A DNA stretch of 64,000 bases from Prosthecomicrobium sp. N25. Its GTDB lineage: Bacteria > Pseudomonadota > Alphaproteobacteria > Rhizobiales > Ancalomicrobiaceae. Below the pieces are notes generated by a model. That model did no database searches. It had not been told where the DNA came from and worked only from the letters and a program-made list of their open reading frames with translations. Shown piece by piece: positions 33,368 to 42,709 of this stretch. Within the stretch, counting starts at the first letter, position 1, and each line of letters begins with the position of its first letter. The translations under genes were made by a program, and so were the position numbers. The DNA is taken from NCBI RefSeq assembly GCF_037203705.1, contig NZ_JBBCAT010000001.1:407418-471417 (forward strand), in the 5' to 3' direction.

Positions 33368-34777
33368 ATGCTCGAGACGATGCGGCCGGACCCGACCTTC
33401 TATGCCTCTCCTCGGATCGCCATGGAGGCCCCGCCCGAGAAGGTGGCCTACACGCTCATGCTGAGCCCCGATTTCTCTCAGCCCGACGGACTGGCTGTGA
33501 TCGACGTCGATCCTGCGTCCGCGCAATACGGCCGGATCGTCCACACCGTCACGATGCCCAACCGCGGCGACGAGTTCCACCACTTCGGCTGGAACGCCTG
33601 CTCGTCCGCCCTCTCTCCCATGAGCGGACACGCCTTCCTGGAACGCCGCTACCTGATCATCCCCGGCATCCGCTCCTCCCGCATCTACATCGTCGACACG
33701 AAGCCGGACCCCAGGCAGGCGAAGATCGTCAAGATCATCGAGCCCGAGGAGGTCTTCGCCAAGACCGGCTACTCCCGCCCCCACACGGTCCACTGCGGAC
33801 CGGAGGGCATCTACGTCTCCACCCTCGGCGGCGCCGGGCCGGACGGCACGCAAGGTCCTCCGGGCGTCTTCATCATGGACTGCGAGACCTTCGAGGTCCG
33901 CGGCCGCTGGGAGATCGATCGCGGCCCGCAGAAGCTCCACTACGATTTCTGGTGGAACCTGCCCCGCGACTACATGGTGACCAGCGAGTGGGGCCTGCCG
34001 CCCCAGTTCGAGAACGGCATCGTCCCCGAGGACCTGCTGGCCAACCGCTACGGCCACCAGGTTCACTTCTGGGACCTGCGCGCCCGCCGAAACGTTCAGA
34101 CCATCGACCTCGGCGCCAATCACCAGATGGCCCTTGAGGTCCGTCCCGCCCACGACCCGGTCAAGGAATACGGGTTCCTCGGCGTGGTGGTCGACACCAC
34201 CAACCTGGAAGGGTCGATCTGGACATGGTGGCGCGAGGGCGGCCGCTTCCACATCGCCAAGACCGCCACGATCCCGCCCGAGGCCGCCGACGCCGACCTG
34301 CTGCCGCCGCTCCTGAAGGGCTTCGGCGCCGTGCCGCCGCTCGTCACCGACATCGACCTCTCGATGGACGACCGCTTCCTCTACGTCTCCTGCTGGGGCA
34401 CCGGGGAACTGCGCCAGTACGACGTCTCCGATCCCATGAAGCCCCGCCACTCGGGCTCGGTCCGGATCGGCGGCATCGCCCGGCGCGCACCGCATCCGGA
34501 CGGCCGGCCCTTCACGGGCGGCCCGCAGATGGTCGAGATCAGCCGCGACGGCCGGCGGGTCTACTTCACCAACTCGCTCTATTCCACCTGGGACCGGCAG
34601 TTCTATGTGGACGGCGTCCTGCCCGGCGCCGCCGTGATGGCCCGGGCCGGCGAGAACGGCGGGCTCGAGCTCGATCCCGACTTCCACGTCGAGTTCCCGG
34701 CGGGCTATGCGGCCCACCAGGTCCGGCTCGAAGGCGGCGACTGCTCGACCGACAGCTTCTGCTACCCGTCCGCGTGA
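33368..34777 (+). CDS. mtoX: Selenium-binding protein / methanethiol oxidase (SBP56, MtoX-like)
   Basis: This 469-aa beta-propeller protein of the SBP56 family oxidises methanethiol to formaldehyde, hydrogen sulfide and peroxide in characterised members. The conserved Cys is in FGWNACSS (about residue 78); other family landmarks include SRPHTVHCGPEG, KLHYDFWWNLPRD and GGPQMVEIS. No signal peptide is seen, unlike the periplasmic Hyphomicrobium enzyme, so the protein appears cytoplasmic. An ATG six bases upstream abuts GGGAGG directly, so I chose the second ATG with correct spacing. Its stop overlaps the membrane-protein gene (GTGA). Confidence 0.92.
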   Translation: MLETMRPDPTFYASPRIAMEAPPEKVAYTLMLSPDFSQPDGLAVIDVDPASAQYGRIVHTVTMPNRGDEFHHFGWNACSSALSPMSGHAFLERRYLIIPGIRSSRIYIVDTKPDPRQAKIVKIIEPEEVFAKTGYSRPHTVHCGPEGIYVSTLGGAGPDGTQGPPGVFIMDCETFEVRGRWEIDRGPQKLHYDFWWNLPRDYMVTSEWGLPPQFENGIVPEDLLANRYGHQVHFWDLRARRNVQTIDLGANHQMALEVRPAHDPVKEYGFLGVVVDTTNLEGSIWTWWREGGRFHIAKTATIPPEAADADLLPPLLKGFGAVPPLVTDIDLSMDDRFLYVSCWGTGELRQYDVSDPMKPRHSGSVRIGGIARRAPHPDGRPFTGGPQMVEISRDGRRVYFTNSLYSTWDRQFYVDGVLPGAAVMARAGENGGLELDPDFHVEFPAGYAAHQVRLEGGDCSTDSFCYPSA

Positions 34778-35415
34778 GCGCGACGGCGACACTCTGGCTC
34801 CTGGTCGTCGCGAGCGGCCTCTATCACGGGCTGAACCCCGGGATGGGCTGGCCGCTCGCCCTGTCGGCGGGCCTCTGGGAACGGCGCGGCAGCGCGGTCT
34901 TCGCCGCGCTCGTGCCGCTGGCGGCCGGCCACCTCGCCGCCATGACGCTCGTGCTCCTGCCCTTCGCGGCGCTCGCCGTGGTGATGGACTGGAGCCGCGA
35001 GATCCGCGTCGGGGCCGGCCTGCTGGTCGTCGCCTTCGGGCTCTGGCGTCTCGTCGACCGCCGTCACCCGCGTTTCCTCGCCCGCATTCCGCCCGCCCGC
35101 ATCGCGCTCTGGTCGTTCCTGGTGGCGCTGGCGCACGGCGCCGGGCTGATGCTGGTCCCCGTCGTGCTCGGCCTGTGCACCGCCGATCCGCAGGCCGGAC
35201 CCGCCGCGGCCGCCGCCGGCAACGTCGCCGCCGCCCTCGGCGTCGCGGTCCTGCACAGTCTGGTGATGATCGCGGCTGGCGGCGCGCTCGCCTACGCGGT
35301 CTATCGCTGGCTCGGCCTGAAGGCGTTGAGCCGTACCTGGTTCGACCTCGACGCCGTCTGGGGCGCGAGCCTGGTCGTTTCCGGCGCCTTCGGGGTCTGG
35401 TCCGGCTGGCACTGA
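34774..35415 (+). CDS. Integral membrane protein coupled to mtoX
   Basis: This 213-aa protein has about six transmembrane helices and the conserved-looking opening SGLYHGLNPGMGWPLALSAG. His-rich membrane positions (AGHLAAMTL, LAHGAGLML) could ligate metal or haem. I know similar unnamed proteins with the HGxNPGMGW motif, but none with a function. It starts at a GTG overlapping the mtoX stop, which suggests translational coupling. A role in export or electron transfer for methanethiol oxidation is inferred from position only. Confidence 0.75.
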   Translation: MSATATLWLLVVASGLYHGLNPGMGWPLALSAGLWERRGSAVFAALVPLAAGHLAAMTLVLLPFAALAVVMDWSREIRVGAGLLVVAFGLWRLVDRRHPRFLARIPPARIALWSFLVALAHGAGLMLVPVVLGLCTADPQAGPAAAAAGNVAAALGVAVLHSLVMIAAGGALAYAVYRWLGLKALSRTWFDLDAVWGASLVVSGAFGVWSGWH

Positions 35416-35418
35416 GGC

Positions 35419-36321
35419 TCAGCCGTAGGGCAGGAACCGCGCCGCCTCCGCCTCCACCCGGGCCGCGACGAAGTCAGCCGCATGGCGGACGCGTGCCACC
35501 CGCCGCGTATCCTCGTGCATCACGAGCCAGAAGGCGCGGCGCAGCCGGATCCGGTCGCCGAGCACCGGCCGGAGTTCAGGAAACTCCGCCGCGCAGAAGT
35601 CGGGCAGGACCGACAGGCCGGCCCCGGCGCGCGCGGCGTTGAGCTGGGTGATCAGGCTCGAGCTGGTGATGCGGGGTCGGAGCCCGCTGCCGACCTCGTC
35701 CAGATAGTCGATCTCCGGCATGAAGATCAGGTCCTGGATGTAGCCGATGCCGCGATGGCGGCGCAGCTCCTCGAGCCGCTCCGGCCGGCCCCGCTCGGCG
35801 AAATAGGCCTCCGTGGCGTAGAGCCCGAGTGTGTAGTCGGTGAGCCGGCGCGAGACGAGCCGCCCGCCCTCCGGCGACGACAATCCGATCGCGATGTCGG
35901 CTTCGCGCCGCGAAAGGCTGAAGGGCCGCGCGATCGGGATGATCTGCAGCTCCACGGCCGGATGCCGGCGGCAGAAGTCGCCGATCCGCGGCGCGAGGAA
36001 GAGCGTGCCGAACCCGTCCGGCGCGCCGATCCGCACCGTCCCGGTCAGGGTCGGGTCGCCCTCGCCGACCTCGCTCTCCGCCGCCCGGACCGCCGCCTCC
36101 ATGGCCTCCGCCGAGGCGACCAGCCGCTCGCCCGCCCCGGTGAGCTGGTAGCCCCGCGGCGAGCGGTCGAACAGCCGTGCCTTGAGAGCCGCCTCCAGCG
36201 CCGCGATCCGGCGCCCGACGGTGGCGTGGTTGAGGCCGAGCTGCTGGCCCGCCCGGCTGATCTGCCCGCTGCGCGCCACCGCCAGGAAGATCTCGTAGTC
36301 GCTCCATCCCGTCCGCGGCAT
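35419..36321 (-). CDS. LysR family transcriptional regulator
   Basis: This 300-aa regulator has a winged HTH at residues 5-65 (YEIFLAVARSGQISRAGQQLGL) and a LysR substrate-binding domain at about residues 92-295. It converges with the mtoX partner gene, ending 3 bp away, and is divergent from the small LuxR-type gene. The start was set at the ATG with GAGG 5 nt upstream. Its effector is unknown; the divergent gene or the regulator itself is the most likely target. Confidence 0.9.
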   Translation of the reverse strand: MPRTGWSDYEIFLAVARSGQISRAGQQLGLNHATVGRRIAALEAALKARLFDRSPRGYQLTGAGERLVASAEAMEAAVRAAESEVGEGDPTLTGTVRIGAPDGFGTLFLAPRIGDFCRRHPAVELQIIPIARPFSLSRREADIAIGLSSPEGGRLVSRRLTDYTLGLYATEAYFAERGRPERLEELRRHRGIGYIQDLIFMPEIDYLDEVGSGLRPRITSSSLITQLNAARAGAGLSVLPDFCAAEFPELRPVLGDRIRLRRAFWLVMHEDTRRVARVRHAADFVAARVEAEAARFLPYG

Positions 36322-36504
36322 CGTCGCCTCTGTTGTGCAGTAACGCACAATGGATCGCGAATCATTCCGCTACAAGCGACAGAATTTCGATGCTACTAGC
36401 CCATTCGGGTCAATTCCGTGCTGCAGATGCGAAGGCGGCTAGGCTCGGCTTCGGCACTGCGGCGCCCACGGTGAACCCTCCAGAAGACGCCCAGGGAGAC
36501 CGCC

Positions 36505-36798
36505 ATGTCGCTGATCGAGACCGCGCTGATCGAGACCCCCCGCACCGAAGCCCCCCGCCTGCCGCTCGCCGCCGCCGCGAGCCCGCGCGACCCGCTCGCC
36601 GCCCTCACGGTCCAGCAGCGCAAGGTGATCGAACTGGTCGCCCAGGGCCTCCTCAACAAGCAGATCGCCCACCGGCTCGGCCTCAGCGCCTCGACCGTCA
36701 AGGCCCATATCAGCGCGGCCTACCGGGCGCTCGGCGTCACGAGCCGCGTCGGCGCCGTCCTGGCCCTCAGCGCCGCCGGCCAGATCCGCCAGGCCTGA
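36505..36798 (+). CDS. Stand-alone LuxR-type HTH protein
   Basis: This 97-aa protein consists of a low-complexity N-terminus (residues 1-32) and a complete LuxR/FixJ HTH domain (about 33-95). LTVQQRKVIELVAQGLLNKQIAHRL and STVKAHISAAYRALGV contain the recognition helix. No receiver domain is present, either lost or never there, as in GerE-like regulators. GGGAG precedes the ATG and a hairpin terminator follows the stop, so it is an independent unit. It lies opposite the LysR gene, and its targets are unknown. Confidence 0.87.
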   Translation: MSLIETALIETPRTEAPRLPLAAAASPRDPLAALTVQQRKVIELVAQGLLNKQIAHRLGLSASTVKAHISAAYRALGVTSRVGAVLALSAAGQIRQA

Positions 36799-36807
36799 GC
36801 CGGCGGA

Positions 36808-36829
36808 GACGGCCCCTCCCGGGGCCGTC
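36808..36829 (+). terminator. Hairpin terminator after the LuxR-type gene
   Basis: GACGGCCCC and GGGGCCGTC form a perfect 9-bp stem with a TCCC loop 10 bp past the stop. No T-run follows, as is common in high-GC genomes. Confidence 0.55.
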
Positions 36830-36930
36830 CGGACGCGGTCGAAGGCAGGGCCGGCGACCGCCGGCCTGCTCTCTTGCGAACAAAGCAAGAATCACGAAGG
36901 ATCGGCCCACCTCGAATCGTCCAGGGGCCG

Positions 36931-38979
36931 ATGGCGCACGCGCATCTCGACAAGCTCAACCCGGACCAGCGCCTCGCCGTCGAGCACGGCGGCGCCGGGC
37001 CGGCCGAGCCCCTGCTGGTCATCGCCGGGGCGGGATCCGGCAAGACCAGCACGCTCGCCCACCGGGTCGCGCACCTGATCCTGCAGGGCGCCGACCCGCG
37101 CCGTCTCCTGCTCCTGACCTTCTCGCGCCGGGCTGCCGCCGAGATGGAGCGGCGGGTCGAGAAGATCGTCGCCGCCGTGATGGGACCGGCCGCCGCCAAG
37201 GCCGCCGAAGTGCCCTGGTCGGGCACCTTCCACGCCGTCGGCGCACGCATTCTGCGGGACTACGCCGAGGCGATCGGCCTCGATCCGGCCTTCACGATCC
37301 ACGATCGGGAGGATTCCGCGGACCTGCTCAACCTCGTCCGCCACGACCTCGGGCTGCACGCCCGCGAGAGCCGCTTCCCCACCAAGCACACCTGCCTGGC
37401 CATCTACTCGCGCACCGTCAATGCCGAGGCCGAGCTCGCCCTCGTGCTTCGGCGCCAGTTCCCCTGGGCGGCGGAGTGGGAGGCGGACCTGAAGACCCTC
37501 TTCGCGGCCTACGTGGAGGCGAAGCAGCGCCAGAACGTCCTCGACTACGACGACCTCCTGCTCTATTGGGCCGGCCTCGCCGCCGAACCCTCCCTGGCCG
37601 GGCACCTCGCCGCCCGCTTCGACCACGTCCTCGTCGACGAGTACCAGGACACCAACAAGCTCCAGTCCTCGATCCTCCTCGCCCTGAAGCCGGATGGCCG
37701 CGGCCTGACGGTGGTCGGCGACGACGCCCAGTCGATCTACGCGTTCCGCGCCGCCACGGTGCGCAACATCCTGGACTTTCCCGGCCACTTCGACCCGCCC
37801 GCCCGCATTGTCACGCTGGCCCGCAACTACCGCTCGACCCAGGCGATCCTGTCCGCCTCCAACGCCGTCATCGACCTCGCCGCCGAGCGCTTCACCAAGA
37901 ACCTCTGGTCCGACCGCGGCGAGGGCGCCAGGCCCGAACTCGTCACCGTGCGGGACGAGGCCGACCAGGCCCGCTTCGTCGTCGAGCGGGTGCTCGAGAA
38001 CCGCGAGGCCGGCGACCGCCTGAAGGACCAGGCGGTGCTCTTCCGCGCCGCCCACCACTCCGGCCCGCTCGAGGTGGAACTGACCCGCCGCAACATCCCC
38101 TTCGTCAAGTTCGGCGGCCTGAAGTTCCTCGACGCCGCCCACGTCAAGGACGTGCTCGCGCTCCTGCGCTTCGTCGAGAACCCGCGCGATCGCGTCTCCG
38201 GCTTCCGGGTCGTCCAGATCCTGACCGGGGTCGGCCCCTCGACCGCCGGACGGGTGCTCGACGCCATGGCCGCGGCCGACGATCCCGCCGCCGCCTTCGC
38301 GGCCTTCGAGCCGCCGGCCCGCGCCGAGGGCTGGCCGGACCTCGCCGCCCTCCTCGCCGCGCTCGCCCGGCGGCGGACCGACTGGCCCGCCGAGCTCGAC
38401 CTCGTCCGCCGCTGGTACGAGCCGCACCTGGAACGCCGCTACGAGGACTCGATCACGCGCAACCAGGATCTCGCGCAGCTCGAGCAGATCGCCGCCGGCT
38501 ACCCGACGCGGGAACGCTTCATGACCGAGCTGACCCTCGACCCGCCCAACGCCACCAGCGACCAGGCCGGGCCGCCGCTCCTCGACGAGGACTACCTGAT
38601 CCTGTCCACGATCCATTCCGCCAAGGGCCAGGAGTGGAAATCGGTCTTCGTCCTCAACGCCGTGGACGGCTGCATCCCCTCGGACATGGCCACCGGGACC
38701 TCCGACGAGATCGAGGAGGAGCGTCGCCTCCTCTACGTGGCAATGACGCGCGCCCGCGACCGGCTGTCCCTCGTCACCCCGCAGCGCTTCTACGTACACG
38801 GCCAGTCCGGCGACCGGCACGTCTACGCCAACCGCACCCGCTTCATCCCGGCCATGCTGCTGAGGCTCTTCGACGCCGTGTCGTGGCCGCCCGCGCACCG
38901 CCAGGCCCCCGGCGCCGCCCGGCCGATGCCCGGCGTGAGGATCGATGTTGGCGCCCGGCTGAAGGGGATGTGGCGCTGA
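36931..38979 (+). CDS. UvrD/Rep-type ATP-dependent DNA helicase
   Basis: This 682-aa superfamily 1A helicase has motif Q at NPDQRLAVEH and Walker A GAGSGKT near residue 34. Motif Ia is in LLLTFSRRAAAEM, Walker B in LVDEYQD, motif III in VVGDDAQSIYAFR, motif IV in ARNYRST, motif V in STIHSAKGQEW and motif VI in VAMTRARD. It is shorter than typical UvrD or AddA and lacks a fused nuclease, fitting the Rep/PcrA-like type found as an extra paralogue in alphaproteobacteria. The ATG at MAHAHLDKLN is preceded by AGGGG. It is not in a defence or recombination operon here. Confidence 0.92.
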   Translation: MAHAHLDKLNPDQRLAVEHGGAGPAEPLLVIAGAGSGKTSTLAHRVAHLILQGADPRRLLLLTFSRRAAAEMERRVEKIVAAVMGPAAAKAAEVPWSGTFHAVGARILRDYAEAIGLDPAFTIHDREDSADLLNLVRHDLGLHARESRFPTKHTCLAIYSRTVNAEAELALVLRRQFPWAAEWEADLKTLFAAYVEAKQRQNVLDYDDLLLYWAGLAAEPSLAGHLAARFDHVLVDEYQDTNKLQSSILLALKPDGRGLTVVGDDAQSIYAFRAATVRNILDFPGHFDPPARIVTLARNYRSTQAILSASNAVIDLAAERFTKNLWSDRGEGARPELVTVRDEADQARFVVERVLENREAGDRLKDQAVLFRAAHHSGPLEVELTRRNIPFVKFGGLKFLDAAHVKDVLALLRFVENPRDRVSGFRVVQILTGVGPSTAGRVLDAMAAADDPAAAFAAFEPPARAEGWPDLAALLAALARRRTDWPAELDLVRRWYEPHLERRYEDSITRNQDLAQLEQIAAGYPTRERFMTELTLDPPNATSDQAGPPLLDEDYLILSTIHSAKGQEWKSVFVLNAVDGCIPSDMATGTSDEIEEERRLLYVAMTRARDRLSLVTPQRFYVHGQSGDRHVYANRTRFIPAMLLRLFDAVSWPPAHRQAPGAARPMPGVRIDVGARLKGMWR

Positions 38980-39013
38980 GGCGAGTCCCCCCAATCGCCC
39001 CGTAGTTATGCAG

Positions 39014-39030
39014 AATCGTGAACGATTTTT
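39014..39030 (+). terminator. Weak AT-rich hairpin with T-run
   Basis: AATCG and CGATT pair around a TGAA tetraloop, followed by TTT. The sequence is also a palindrome and could be an operator. It lies 35 bp after the helicase stop and before the DUF1127 gene. Confidence 0.35.
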
Positions 39031-39186
39031 GAACAGAATGCCCTTTGGCTATGCAATTGCGCATGGCTGAGGCTGCGCTGGCGGGGGTTTTGCCAAACGG
39101 TCAAACGGCCTATCTACGGACCATGCTGCAGCGCGCCAAAAGACGTGCTGCGATGCGGCAACCATCTGTTAACCTTAGGTGTCATC

Positions 39187-39348
39187 ATGAGCATCGCCCA
39201 TCTCGCCAACGAAGTCCGCCACTCCTGGGAGCGGTACCGGACCTACCGTGAAGCCGTCCGCCAGCTGAACGCTCTCGACGACCGTCAGCTCTCGGACATC
39301 GGCGTCGACCGCGGTCGCATCCAGGAGCTCGTCCGTCTCGGACGCTGA
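39187..39348 (+). CDS. DUF1127 small protein
   Basis: This 53-aa basic protein has the diagnostic DUF1127 pattern: helix WERYRTYREAVRQLNALDDRQLSDIGVDRGRI. DUF1127 proteins of alphaproteobacteria bind RNA or affect small-RNA and phosphate-related metabolism in the few cases studied. AGGTG precedes the ATG. The leader contains TTAACC, a possible CtrA half-site, but this is weak. It precedes the HAD gene by 155 bp. Confidence 0.9.
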   Translation: MSIAHLANEVRHSWERYRTYREAVRQLNALDDRQLSDIGVDRGRIQELVRLGR

Positions 39349-39503
39349 TCCGGATCCCCGCCAGGATCGACCCCGTGGACGCCCCGTCCTCGCACCCGCG
39401 AGGCGGGGCGTCCCCGTTTTTCGGGTACCGCGCTTCGAAACGGGCCATGGCACATCGCGCGCGCCGCGCTAGACTGGGCTTCCCCAACCGGAGGAGCATT
39501 CGC

Positions 39504-40280
39504 TTGGCCAATCTCGACGTCGCCGGTCATGTCCGCGAGATCGATCTCGTCGTCTTCGACAAGGACGGCACCCTGATCGACTTCGACCACCTCTGGTCCG
39601 GCAAGGTGATGGCCGCCATCACCGCCACCATCGCCGAGGTCGACGGCTCGCCCGACCTCGCCGCGGACCTCTTCTCGACCCTCGGTGCCGACCCGGCGAG
39701 CCGCCGCGTCCTGCCCGAGAGCCCGCTCGCGGTCGCCTCGATCCCGAGCCTCGTCATCGTCTGCGCGACGGTCCTCTACCGCCACGGGCACCCATGGCAC
39801 GAGGCCGAGAGCACGGCCCAGCGGGCGTTCCGGCCCGTCTTCCAGGATCCCCCGACGGCCGCCGAGCTGAAGCCGGTCGGCGACGTCGCCGGCCTGATGC
39901 GGCGCCTCGCCGCCGCCGGCGTGAAGACCTCGATCCTAACCACCGACGACCGCCTGGGCACGCTCGCCACCCTGCCGCTGATCGGCATCGAGCCGCTCGT
40001 CCACGCTCTGGTGTGCGGCGACGACCCGATCCCCTCCAAGCCCGAGCCCGACGGGCTCCTGCATCTCGCCGCCCTCGCCGGCGTGGCGCCGGCCCGCGTG
40101 CTGATGGTCGGGGATTCGGCGGGCGACATGGCCGCCGCCCGCAAGGCCGGCGCCGGGCTCGCGGTGGGCGTCCTGTCCGGCACCAGCCGCGCCGAGCACT
40201 TCGGCTCGCTCGCCCATGTGGTGGTGGACGACATCCACGCCATTCGGGTCCTCGAGCCGGCGCCTCAGGCCTTGCGGTAG
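39504..40280 (+). CDS. HAD-superfamily phosphatase
   Basis: This 258-aa enzyme has HAD motif I FDKDGTLIDF, motif II ILTTDD, motif III Lys in PSKPEPD, and motif IV MVGDSAGDMAAA. The cap domain between motifs I and II is helical, as in phosphoglycolate phosphatase and beta-phosphoglucomutase relatives. Substrate unknown. The start is TTG with GAGGAG 7 nt upstream; an upstream ATG in frame lacks a ribosome site. Its end overlaps the convergent TerB gene by 16 bp. Confidence 0.87.
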   Translation: MANLDVAGHVREIDLVVFDKDGTLIDFDHLWSGKVMAAITATIAEVDGSPDLAADLFSTLGADPASRRVLPESPLAVASIPSLVIVCATVLYRHGHPWHEAESTAQRAFRPVFQDPPTAAELKPVGDVAGLMRRLAAAGVKTSILTTDDRLGTLATLPLIGIEPLVHALVCGDDPIPSKPEPDGLLHLAALAGVAPARVLMVGDSAGDMAAARKAGAGLAVGVLSGTSRAEHFGSLAHVVVDDIHAIRVLEPAPQALR

Positions 40281-40678
40281 CGCACCCGGGCACTGTGCTC
40301 GATCGCCGCCGTGTTCAGCCGCGACACCTCGAAGGCGTCCCGGAGCATCTCCATGAAGCGGAGTTCCTCCTGCTCGGCCACCACGTCCGCCGACGCCACC
40401 TCGACGGCCAGCGCGTAGGCGGTCTCCTGCAGGCGGGCCGGCAGCGCCGACTTCACTTCGTCCAGGATCGCCTCGAGCCCGTTCGCCTCCTGCAGCCGCC
40501 CGGCCACCCGGTCCGCGATGGCGCCTATCCGCGACCGGTCGAATCCGTCGAAGACCGGCAGGCGCGCGATCAGGGTCTCGATGGACGAGAGTTCCACGTT
40601 GGCCATGTCGTGGTCTGCGACGCACATGGTCACCATCACGGTGACGAGCGCGTCCTGGGAGCTTGCGGTATCGCTCAA
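40265..40678 (-). CDS. TerB-like tellurite resistance family protein
   Basis: This 137-aa all-helical protein has a TerB-type acidic pattern: VTMCVADHDMANVELSSIE near the N-terminus and VASADVVAEQEELRFMEML near residue 100, two likely metal-binding repeats. Solitary TerB-like proteins are common and need not confer tellurite resistance. The start is TTG with GAGGAG 7 nt upstream. It is divergent from lysS and converges with the HAD gene. Confidence 0.85.
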   Translation of the reverse strand: MSDTASSQDALVTVMVTMCVADHDMANVELSSIETLIARLPVFDGFDRSRIGAIADRVAGRLQEANGLEAILDEVKSALPARLQETAYALAVEVASADVVAEQEELRFMEMLRDAFEVSRLNTAAIEHSARVRYRKA

Positions 40679-40861
40679 AGACGGTCTCCTCGGTTCCCCG
40701 CCGGTCCGGCGGCGCCCGCAAGGTAGGTCCTCGCCGCCGATTGTCCAAGGGGAAGCAGGGTCGGGGGCGCGATTGACGGCCCGGGCCCCCCTGACTAGTG
40801 TCCGCGCGCCTGCCGCCCCGCCGGCCGGCCCTTCGCCCGCCACCCGACAGGGACTCCGCCC

Positions 40862-42556
40862 ATGACCGCGCGCGCGCCGCTCGACCTCGCCTTCGACCCC
40901 GCCCTCGTCGAGGCCGCGGCCAAGGCGAAAGCCTGGCCGTTCGAGGAGGCCCGCAAGATCGTCGCGCGGCTTGAGAAGGCGCCCAAGGACGAGGTCCTGT
41001 TCGAGACCGGCTACGGACCCTCGGGCCTGCCCCATATCGGCACCTTCGGCGAGGTGGCCCGAACCACCATGGTCCGTCACGCCTTCCACGTCCTCACGAA
41101 GGGGCAGGTCAGGACGCGCCTGCTCTGCTTCTCCGACGACATGGACGGCATGCGCAAGGTCCCCGACAACGTTCCGAACCAGGACCTCCTGCGCCAAAAC
41201 CTCGGCAAGCCGCTGACCCGCGTGCCAGACCCCTTCGGCACCCACGGCAGCTTCGGCCACCACAACAACGCGCGCCTGCGCGGCTTCCTGGACGCCTTCG
41301 GCTTCGAGTACGAGTTCGCCAGCGCGACCGACTACTACGCGGAGGGCCGCCTCGACGCGAAGCTCCTCGTCATGCTCGAGCGCTACGACGACGTCATGGC
41401 GATCATGCTGCCCACGCTCCGCGAGGAGCGCCGCAAGACCTATGCGCCCTTCCTGCCCGTCCATCCGAAGACCGGCGTCGTCATGCAGGTGCCGATCGAG
41501 GAGCGCAACCTCGCCCGCGGCACCATCGTGTGGACCGACCCGGACACCGGCGAGCGCTTCGAGACGCCGGTGACCGGTGGCGGCTGCAAGGCGCAGTGGA
41601 AGCCCGACTGGGCCCTGCGCTGGGCCGCCCTCGGGGTCGACTACGAGATGTCCGGCAAGGACCACATCGACAACGTCAAGATCTCCGGCCGGATCTGCCG
41701 CGTCCTTGGCGAGGCGCCGCCCGAGGGCTTCAACTACGAGCTCTTCCTGGACGACAAGGGCGAAAAGATATCCAAGTCCAAGGGCAACGGCCTCACTATC
41801 GACGAGTGGCTGACCTATGCCTCGCCCGAGAGCCTGTCGCTCTTCATGTTCCGCGAGCCGAAGGCCGCCAAGCGGCTCTACTTCGACGTGATCCCCAAGA
41901 ACGTCGACGAGTACTACCAGTTCCTGGACGCCTACCGGCGCCAGCCGCTCGAACAGCAGCTCGGCAACCCGGTCTGGCACATCCATTCCGGCCGCCCGCC
42001 GGCCCCCGAGACGATCGGCGCCGCCGGCGGCAACGCGCCCGCGACCGCGGTCTCCTTCACGATGCTCCTCAACCTGGTCTCGGCCTCCAACGCCGAGGAC
42101 CGCGCCGTGCTCTGGGGCTTCCTGTCCCGCTACGCCCCCGGCGCGAGCCCAGCCGCCAACCCCGAGCTCGACCGGATGGTCGGCTACGCCATCCGCTACT
42201 TCCACGACTTCGTGAAGCCCATGAAGGTCTTCCGCGCGCCCACCGAGGCCGAGCGCGCCGCCCTGGGGGACCTCGACGCCGCGCTCGCCGCGGTCGGGCA
42301 GGGCGCCGACGGGGACGCCATCCAGGCCGCCATCTACGATGTCGGCCGCAGCCACTTCCCCGACACGCGCAAGATCGGCCCCGACGGGCGGCCCGGCGTC
42401 GGCCAGGACTTCTTCGCCGCGCTCTACCAGGTCCTCATCGGCCAGGAGCGCGGGCCCCGCTTCGGTTCCTTCGTGGCCCTCTACGGCGTGGAGGAGACCC
42501 GCGCCCTGATCGCTCGCGCCCTCTCCGGCGAGCTCGCTGCCGGCAAGGCGGCCTGA
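40862..42556 (+). CDS. lysS: Class I lysyl-tRNA synthetase
   Basis: This 564-aa class I aminoacyl-tRNA synthetase charges tRNA-Lys. The signature HIGH region is [10 protein letters not shown] near residue 55 and KMSKS is KISKSKGNG near residue 305. Class I LysRS is the archaeal form, also carried by many alphaproteobacteria and spirochaetes. No tRNA gene accompanies it here. The ATG is preceded by GGGAC. It is followed by a GC hairpin, then the aquaporin gene. Confidence 0.96.
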   Translation: MTARAPLDLAFDPALVEAAAKAKAWPFEEARKIVARLEKAPKDEVLFETGYGPSGLPHIGTFGEVARTTMVRHAFHVLTKGQVRTRLLCFSDDMDGMRKVPDNVPNQDLLRQNLGKPLTRVPDPFGTHGSFGHHNNARLRGFLDAFGFEYEFASATDYYAEGRLDAKLLVMLERYDDVMAIMLPTLREERRKTYAPFLPVHPKTGVVMQVPIEERNLARGTIVWTDPDTGERFETPVTGGGCKAQWKPDWALRWAALGVDYEMSGKDHIDNVKISGRICRVLGEAPPEGFNYELFLDDKGEKISKSKGNGLTIDEWLTYASPESLSLFMFREPKAAKRLYFDVIPKNVDEYYQFLDAYRRQPLEQQLGNPVWHIHSGRPPAPETIGAAGGNAPATAVSFTMLLNLVSASNAEDRAVLWGFLSRYAPGASPAANPELDRMVGYAIRYFHDFVKPMKVFRAPTEAERAALGDLDAALAAVGQGADGDAIQAAIYDVGRSHFPDTRKIGPDGRPGVGQDFFAALYQVLIGQERGPRFGSFVALYGVEETRALIARALSGELAAGKAA

Positions 42557-42574
42557 GCCGTCCGGGCCGCCGGG

Positions 42575-42591
42575 GCCCCCTCGCCGGGGGC
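42575..42591 (+). terminator. GC hairpin after lysS
   Basis: GCCCCC and GGGGGC form a 6-bp stem with a TCGCC loop 19 bp past the lysS stop. There is no T-run; terminator strength is uncertain. Confidence 0.4.
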
Positions 42592-42709
42592 GCCCGTCGC
42601 GTGCGCCGGGGGGGTGGCTACCCATGGGTTAGGCCCTTATCGTGGCCTCGGCCTTAGCGCCGCGGCCGGCACGTTCGGCCGGCCGCCAGATCGGGAGCGG
42701 GGACAATCC

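Noticed and set aside
38980-39186. Possible small RNA or tRNA between the helicase and DUF1127 genes
   Set aside because: No cloverleaf or conserved tRNA boxes; only a weak AT-rich hairpin is seen.
42614-42709. GTG-initiated N-terminal extension of the aquaporin
   Set aside because: The 32 added residues are Gly/Arg/Pro-rich with no similarity to aquaporins, and the conserved N-terminus begins right at the ATT codon.
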